64,000 nucleotides of DNA. Origin: Actinacidiphila guanduensis (lineage in GTDB: Bacteria; Actinomycetota; Actinomycetes; Streptomycetales; Streptomycetaceae). Location of the stretch: NCBI RefSeq assembly GCF_900103985.1, contig NZ_FNIE01000008.1, positions 248,001-312,000 of the forward strand. The letters run 5' to 3'. The notes beneath the pieces were generated by a model. That model was not told where the DNA came from, made no database searches, and worked only from the letters and a program-made list of their open reading frames with translations. Below, piece by piece: positions 59,353-64,000 of the stretch (its first letter is position 1; the number at the start of each line of letters is the position of its first letter). A program made the position numbers and the translations under genes.

Positions 59353-60744
59353 ATGAGATCCCGCGTCCTGAACGGCGCACTCGCCGTGCTCGTCGCCGCC
59401 ACCGGTCTGGTCGCCGCCGGCCAGCAGCAGGCCCAGGCCACCCCACCCGGCACCAAGGACGTCACCGCCACCCTCTTCGAGTGGAACTACGCGTCGGTGG
59501 CCCACGCCTGCAGCACCCAACTCGGCCCCGAGGGCTACGGCTTCGTCGAGGTCTCCCCGGCCACCGAGCAGATCCAGGGCGGCCAGTGGTGGACCTCCTA
59601 CCAGCCGGTGAGCTACAAGCTCAGCAACCGCCTGGGCGACGAGGCGGCGTTCTCCGCCATGGTCGCCGCCTGCCACAGCGCGGGCGTCAAGGTCGTCGCC
59701 GACGCCGTCATCAACCACATGTCGGCGGGCTCGGGCACCGGCACGGCCGGCACCGTCTACAGCAAGTACAACTACCCCGGATACTACGAGGACCAGGACT
59801 TCCACACCTGCCGCACCGACATCACCGACTACACCAACCGCGACAACGTCCAGAACTGCGAGCTGGTGGGCCTGGCGGACCTGAACACCGGCAGTGACTA
59901 CGTGCGCGGCACCATAGCGGCCTATCTCGACCACCTGATCTCCCTCGGCGTCGACGGCTTCCGGATCGACGCGGCCAAGCACATCGCCGCGAGCGACCTC
60001 GCCGCCATCAAGTCCCGCCTGTCGAACCCGAACATCTACTGGGCGCAGGAGGTCATCTACGGCGCCGGCGAGGCCGTCCAGCCGACCGAGTACGAGGGGA
60101 CCGGCGACGTGGACGCCTTCCAGGGCGCCTACGACCTCAAGCGGATCTTCACCAGCGAGAAGCTCGCGTACCTCAGCAACTGGGGCGAGGCGTGGGGCGC
60201 CGGCTACCTGCCCGGCAACAAGACGCGCACCTTCGTCAACAACTGGGACACCGAGCGCAACGGCTCGACGCTCAGCTACAAGGACAACGCCACCTACACC
60301 CTGGCCAATGTCTACATGCTCGCCTGGCCCTACGGCTCACCGGAGGTGACCTCCAGCTACGAGTTCTCCGACAACGACGCCGGCCCGCCGAACAACGGCC
60401 AGGTCAACGCCTGCTACACCGACGGCTGGAAGTGCGAGCACGCCTGGCCGCAGATCGCCGGCATGGTGGGCTTCCGCAACGCGGTCGCCGGCACCGGGGT
60501 GACGAACTGGTGGGACGACGGCAACAACGCCATCGCCTTCGGCCGCGGCAGCAAGGGCTATGTCGCGATCAACCACGAGGGCGGCGCGATCACCGAGACG
60601 TTCACCACCTCGCTGCCGGCCGGCAGCTACTGCGACGTCCAGCACACCGGCACCAGGTACACCGTTGGCTCCGACGGCCGCTTCACCGCGACCATTGGCG
60701 CCGGCGACGCGGTGGCGCTGTACGTGGGAGGGCCCTGCGGCTGA
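59353..60744 (+). CDS. Secreted alpha-amylase (GH13)
   Basis: The 463-residue protein has a signal peptide ('RSRVLNGALAVLVAATGLVAAG', cleavage near QAQA at about 30). The GH13 barrel follows: VVADAVINHM (region I), GFRIDAAKHI with the nucleophile Asp, 'YWAQEVIYG' with the acid/base Glu, and region IV as FVNNWDTERNG, where the usual His of NHD is Trp. It would cleave alpha-1,4-glucan outside the cell. No C-terminal starch-binding domain is present. AAGGAG precedes the ATG by 6 bases. It is divergent from the ABC exporter operon. Confidence 0.9.
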   Translation: MRSRVLNGALAVLVAATGLVAAGQQQAQATPPGTKDVTATLFEWNYASVAHACSTQLGPEGYGFVEVSPATEQIQGGQWWTSYQPVSYKLSNRLGDEAAFSAMVAACHSAGVKVVADAVINHMSAGSGTGTAGTVYSKYNYPGYYEDQDFHTCRTDITDYTNRDNVQNCELVGLADLNTGSDYVRGTIAAYLDHLISLGVDGFRIDAAKHIAASDLAAIKSRLSNPNIYWAQEVIYGAGEAVQPTEYEGTGDVDAFQGAYDLKRIFTSEKLAYLSNWGEAWGAGYLPGNKTRTFVNNWDTERNGSTLSYKDNATYTLANVYMLAWPYGSPEVTSSYEFSDNDAGPPNNGQVNACYTDGWKCEHAWPQIAGMVGFRNAVAGTGVTNWWDDGNNAIAFGRGSKGYVAINHEGGAITETFTTSLPAGSYCDVQHTGTRYTVGSDGRFTATIGAGDAVALYVGGPCG

Positions 60745-60795
60745 CCCGGGAACGGGACGGGACACGTCCGGGATTGGCCCGCGCGCGGCCGGAAA

Positions 60796-60812
60796 CGGCA
60801 CACTGTGTGCCG
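60796..60812. promoter_or_regulatory. Palindrome over the mscL -10 box
   Basis: CGGCACAC-T-GTGTGCCG is a perfect inverted repeat; its left arm contains the -10-like CACACT (60799-60804), with TTGGCC at 60775-60780 as -35 after 18 bp. A factor bound here would block mscL transcription. Confidence 0.5.
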
Positions 60813-60844
60813 CCAAGATCCCGGTCACAGAGGAGTACCCCCGC

Positions 60845-61294
60845 ATGAAGGGCTTTCGCGCATTCCTGCTGCGCGGCAACGTCGTCGACCTCGCCGTCGG
60901 TATCGTCGTCGGCGCGGCCTTCACCACCCTGGTGAACGGCTTCGTCAAGGCGTTCCTGACGCCGATCGTCGGGCTGGTGAGCGGCGCGACGGGCGACTTC
61001 AGCAAGAAGTCGTTCCACGCCTCGGCGGTCACCTTCCCCTACGGGATATTCATCGACGCGCTGATCAGCTTCGTGATCGTCGCCGCGGTGATCTACTTCC
61101 TGGTGGTGCTGCCGATGAACCGCATGCAGGAGAAGTTCTTCCCCAAGGCCTCGGGAGCGCCGATGCGCGAGTGCCCCGAGTGCCTGACCGCCGTGCCGGC
61201 CGCCGCCAGGCGGTGCAGCGCCTGCACGGCGGTCATCGCCCCCTCTGTCGTCGCCCAGGGCGGCGAGGCGGGCCCGACCGGCGTCACGAAGTAG
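60845..61294 (+). CDS. mscL: Large-conductance mechanosensitive channel with zinc-ribbon tail
   Basis: The 149-residue MscL opens under membrane tension and releases solutes after osmotic downshock. Two membrane helices are visible: the pore helix 'VVDLAVGIVVGAAFTTLVNGFV' (about 12-34) and 'FIDALISFVIVAAVIYFLVVLP' (about 68-90). After the second helix, 'NRMQEKFF' leads to CPECLTAVPAAARRCSAC, a four-Cys zinc-ribbon-like tail common in actinobacterial MscL. GAGGAG precedes the ATG by 9 bases. The C-terminus overlaps the convergent marR gene by 11 bp. Confidence 0.93.
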   Translation: MKGFRAFLLRGNVVDLAVGIVVGAAFTTLVNGFVKAFLTPIVGLVSGATGDFSKKSFHASAVTFPYGIFIDALISFVIVAAVIYFLVVLPMNRMQEKFFPKASGAPMRECPECLTAVPAAARRCSACTAVIAPSVVAQGGEAGPTGVTK

Positions 61295-61793
61295 CCGGCG
61301 CGTCCGCCTCCAGGGCGTCGAGGAGGCCCGACAGGGCGGCGCGCTGCTCGGCGTCCAGGGGCGCGAGGAGTTCGGCGGCCGCCGCCCGCCGGGCGCCGCG
61401 CAGCGCCGCGAGGGCCTCCACGCCGCGCGGGCGCAGCTCGATCCTGATCGCACGGCGGTTGCCGGGGTCCGGCAGGCGCCGCACGAGCCCCAGCTCCTCC
61501 AAGGCGTCCACCAGGGTCGTCACGGCCCGCGGCACGACATCCAGGCGCTGGGCGAGGTCGGCCATCCGCGGCGGCTCCTCGCAGTGCGCCAGGGTGCGCA
61601 GCAGCCGGGCCTGGGCCGGGGTGATGCCGAGCGGGTCCATCAGCCGGCGCTGCGAGCGGTGCAGGCGGCGGCTGAGCTGCAGCAGCTGGTCGGCCAGGCG
61701 TCCGGTGACCTCGTCGGTGCCCGGGGCGGTACCGAGGGCCGGCGCGTGGCCGTGACCTGGGGCCGCGTCGGCCGGGGCGGTGCAGGAGTCCAT
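61284..61793 (-). CDS. MarR family transcriptional regulator
   Basis: The 169-residue MarR protein has a Pro/Ala-rich N-terminus (about 1-25), then 'LADQLLQLSRRLHRSQRRLMDPLGITPAQARLLRTLAHCE', the HTH 'RMADLAQRLDVVPRAVTTLVDALE' and the wing 'ELGLVRRLPDPGNRRAIRI'. It is divergent from a homomeric ABC exporter, with overlapping palindromes at 61819-61859, so it probably represses the exporter and itself and releases on ligand binding. The ligand is unknown. Confidence 0.9.
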   Translation of the reverse strand: MDSCTAPADAAPGHGHAPALGTAPGTDEVTGRLADQLLQLSRRLHRSQRRLMDPLGITPAQARLLRTLAHCEEPPRMADLAQRLDVVPRAVTTLVDALEELGLVRRLPDPGNRRAIRIELRPRGVEALAALRGARRAAAAELLAPLDAEQRAALSGLLDALEADAPATS

Positions 61794-61818
61794 GGCTCCA
61801 GGCTATCAGGAACACCGT

Positions 61819-61859
61819 TCATTGTGAGTATAGGTAACAATGACCTACACTCTCATTGT
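61819..61859. promoter_or_regulatory. MarR-type operator array over the divergent promoter
   Basis: TCATTGT (61819-61825) and ACAATGA (61837-61843) are inverted, and a third TCATTGT lies at 61853-61859. GAGTATAGGT (61826-61835) pairs with ACCTACACTC (61843-61852) at 9 of 10 positions. A TTGTGA -35-like and TACACT -10 (61847-61852) for the exporter lie within the array. Confidence 0.6.
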
Positions 61860-61889
61860 CCGCGTCCCCCTGCCTTCCCAAGGAGCCCT

Positions 61890-63716
61890 TTGCGCCCCGA
61901 GAACGATCTCGCCTCGCGCTGGACGCCGCCCAAGCGGCAGCCCGGCGGACGCAACGACGTCCGCCGCATCATGCGCCTGTTCCGCCCCTACCGCGGACGG
62001 CTCGCCTTCGTCGGATTCCTCGTCGGCCTGTCCTCCCTGGTGTCGGTCGCCTCGCCCTTCCTGCTGCGGGCGATCCTGGACACCGCCATCCCCCAGGGCC
62101 GCACCGGCCTGCTCGCCCTGCTCGCGCTGGGCATGATCGCCACCTCCGTCGCCAACGGCGTCTTCGGCGTCCTGCAGACCCTGATCTCCACCAGCGTCGG
62201 CCAGCGCGTCATGCACGACCTGCGCACGGCCGTCTACGAGCGCCTGCAGCGCATGTCGCTGGCCTTCTTCACCCGCACCCGCACCGGCGAGGTGCAGTCC
62301 CGCATCGCCAATGACATCGGCGGCATGCAGGCCACCGTCACCTCCACCGCCACCTCGCTGGTCTCCAACCTCACTGCCGTCATCGCCTCGGTGGTGGCCA
62401 TGGTCGCCCTGGACTGGCGGCTGACCGTGGTCTCCCTGCTGCTCCTGCCCGTCTTCGTGTGGGTGGCCAGGAAGGTCGGCCGCGAACGCAAGAAGATCAC
62501 CACCGAGCGGCAGAAGCAGATGGCCGCCATGTCGGCGATCGTCACCGAGTCGCTGTCGGTCAGCGGCATCCTGCTCGGCCGCACCATGGGCCGCGCCGAC
62601 TCCCTCACCCGCGACTTCGCCGCGGAGTCGGAGAACCTGGTGGACCTGGAGGTGCGCTCCAACATGCAGGGGCGCTGGCGGATGGCGGTCATCGGCATCG
62701 TCATGTCCGCCATGCCCGCGCTGCTGTACTGGGCGGCCGGCCTGACCAGCAGCCATGGCGGCGGTATCACCATCGGCACCCTGGTCGCCTTCGTCTCCCT
62801 CCAGCAGGGCATGTTCCGCCCCACCGTGTCGCTGCTTGCCACCGGCGTGCAGGTGCAGACCTCCCTGGCGCTCTTCCAGCGCATCTTCGAATACCTCGAC
62901 CTGCCGGTGGACATCACCGAACGCCCCGACGCGGTGACCATCGAGCACCCCCGCGGCGCCATCCGCTTCGAGGACGTCGACTTCGCCTACGACCCCGACG
63001 CCGAGCCGACCCTGCGCGGCATCGATCTCGACGTCCCCGCGGGCGGCAGCCTCGCGGTCGTGGGTGCCACCGGCTCCGGCAAGAGCACCCTGAGCTACCT
63101 TGTGCCGCGCCTGTACGACGTGACCGGCGGCCGCGTCACCATCGACGGCACCGACGTGCGCGACCTCAGCTTCGACACCCTGGCGGCGACCGTCGGCGTG
63201 GTCTCCCAGGAGACCTACCTCTTCCACGCCTCCGTCGCCGAGAACCTGCGCTTCGCCAAGCCCGAGGCGACCGACGAGGAGATCACCGCCGCCGCCCGGG
63301 CGGCCCAGATCCACGACCACATCGCCGCCCTGCCCGACGGCTACGACACGGTCGTCGGCGAGCGCGGCTACCGCTTCTCCGGCGGCGAGAAGCAGCGCCT
63401 CGCCATCGCCCGCACCATCCTGCGCGACCCGCCCGTACTCATCCTGGACGAGGCGACCAGCGCGCTCGACACCCGCACCGAGGCGGCCGTCCAGGACGCC
63501 ATCGACGCCTTGTCGGCCGGCCGCACCACCATCACCATCGCGCACCGCCTGTCCACGATCCGCGACGCCGACCAGATCGTCGTCCTGGACGAAGGGCGCA
63601 TCGTGGAGCGCGGTTCGCACGACGAACTCCTCGCCCAAGGCGGCCGCTACGCCGCCCTGATCCGCCGCGACACCGACCTGGCCACCGCGGCGGACAGCGC
63701 CGCAACGGCCGCCTGA
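61890..63716 (+). CDS. Homomeric-type ABC exporter (ABC transporter ATP-binding/permease)
   Basis: The 608-residue exporter fuses a six-helix membrane domain (about 30-325) to an ATPase domain. All ATPase motifs are intact: Walker A GATGSGKST, Q-loop 'VSQETYLFHASVAENL', signature FSGGEKQR, Walker B VLILDEATSALD and H-loop ITIAHRLSTI. It probably works as a homodimer exporting a drug or lipid. It starts with TTG at 61890 after AAGGAG (4-base gap). It is divergent from marR, whose product probably controls it through the array at 61819-61859. Confidence 0.9.
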   Translation: MRPENDLASRWTPPKRQPGGRNDVRRIMRLFRPYRGRLAFVGFLVGLSSLVSVASPFLLRAILDTAIPQGRTGLLALLALGMIATSVANGVFGVLQTLISTSVGQRVMHDLRTAVYERLQRMSLAFFTRTRTGEVQSRIANDIGGMQATVTSTATSLVSNLTAVIASVVAMVALDWRLTVVSLLLLPVFVWVARKVGRERKKITTERQKQMAAMSAIVTESLSVSGILLGRTMGRADSLTRDFAAESENLVDLEVRSNMQGRWRMAVIGIVMSAMPALLYWAAGLTSSHGGGITIGTLVAFVSLQQGMFRPTVSLLATGVQVQTSLALFQRIFEYLDLPVDITERPDAVTIEHPRGAIRFEDVDFAYDPDAEPTLRGIDLDVPAGGSLAVVGATGSGKSTLSYLVPRLYDVTGGRVTIDGTDVRDLSFDTLAATVGVVSQETYLFHASVAENLRFAKPEATDEEITAAARAAQIHDHIAALPDGYDTVVGERGYRFSGGEKQRLAIARTILRDPPVLILDEATSALDTRTEAAVQDAIDALSAGRTTITIAHRLSTIRDADQIVVLDEGRIVERGSHDELLAQGGRYAALIRRDTDLATAADSAATAA

Positions 63717-63780
63717 CACCCCGTCAGGCACCTGGGAGGGCACGGGACGGGTGCCGGGCCGGGCAGGTCGGCACAGTGGC

Positions 63781-64000
63781 TCAGACGGCCGCTGAGACCA
63801 GCACGACATCGAGGGTGCGCGGGCCGTGCACACCCTCGACCCGGTCCAGCTCGATGTCGCTGGTGGCCGAAGGCCCCGAGATCCAGGTGAGCGGCCGCGC
63901 CGGGTCCAGCCGCGGCAGCGCCTGGGGGACGGCGGCCACGACCTGCTCCGGCGCGCGCACCACGCAGACATGGTGGTCGGGCACCAGGGTGATTCGGCGC
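63781..64000 (-). CDS. lutC: LutC-like LUD domain protein, partial
   Basis: Only the C-terminal 73 codons are present; the gene continues beyond the right edge. The sequence shows the LUD-domain end 'LTWISGPSATSDIELDRVEGVHGPRTL', diagnostic of LutC/YkgG proteins of the L-lactate-to-pyruvate oxidation system. LutC works with the iron-sulfur protein LutA and LutB, whose genes probably lie outside the window. The reading is firm for the family. Confidence 0.83.
   Translation of the reverse strand, partial: RRITLVPDHHVCVVRAPEQVVAAVPQALPRLDPARPLTWISGPSATSDIELDRVEGVHGPRTLDVVLVSAAV

Overview
The window is high-GC DNA with the codon bias, purine-rich Shine-Dalgarno sites, frequent GTG/TTG starts and rare TTA codons of a Streptomyces-like actinomycete. 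Supporting signs are secreted glycoside hydrolases, several regulator families typical of the genus (XRE/TPR, AraC, TetR, MarR, MerR), Streptomyces-only families (DUF6227, DUF6397-like, DUF6907-like), a bldA-type TTA codon in two genes, and a copy of the intergenic 'CGCAGTTCCCCGCG' repeat common in that genus. No rRNA, tRNA, CRISPR array, prophage or intact insertion sequence was recognised. Most of it reads as ordinary chromosome with about 57 protein genes.

Layout. 1-10 kb: a truncated secreted CBM32 protein behind a LacI-type palindrome; an XRE-GNAT pair divergent from a histidine-kinase-like ATPase/DUF6907 gene and a Cys-rich partner; a divergent yceI/marR pair; a DUF6227 gene; and an AraC-ThuA pair in which the AraC protein carries an odd repeat and zinc-ribbon tail. 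10-18 kb: a TetR regulator divergent from two small membrane proteins, glyA, a 3-hydroxyisobutyryl-CoA hydrolase, a methyltransferase, a secreted GH30-ricin hydrolase with an elaborate promoter, and a flippase-like membrane protein. 18-24 kb: a degenerate transposase-like gene, then a transport operon that starts with a leaderless 25-codon Cys leader peptide, followed by hairpins, a SsuC-like permease, a SsuB-like ATPase, a lipoprotein SsuA/THI5-like binding protein and a cytoplasmic SsuA/THI5-fold protein without a signal peptide.

24-35 kb: a family-A DNA polymerase with an isolated DnaA box upstream, thioredoxin, two divergent citrate synthases (one with an N-terminal MerR-like HTH) around an AT-rich operator cluster, a quinone oxidoreductase behind a TetR-type palindrome, htpX-pspAB, an XRE regulator and a deazaflavin-dependent reductase. 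35-43 kb: a CoA-transferase/thiolase/FadB beta-oxidation set behind a densely packed promoter, a convergent MerR regulator, and tex. 43-55 kb: a secreted S15 peptidase, a MOSC-NADAR-CoA disulfide reductase run, YnfA, a DUF6397-like protein, a large DEAD/DEAH helicase and a YdjM-like membrane protein. 55-64 kb: an asymmetric heterodimeric ABC exporter, a secreted alpha-amylase, mscL, a MarR regulator divergent from a homomeric ABC exporter, and the end of a LutC-like gene.

How they fit. The best candidate for an under-described system is 18.3-24.0 kb: a probable sulfur-source uptake operon, attenuated through a Cys-containing leader and controlled by a palindrome over its -35 box, which ends in a cytosolic protein of binding-protein fold that may be an enzyme. 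Most proposed operators here are read directly as inverted or direct repeats. The regulator assigned to each is inference from position.
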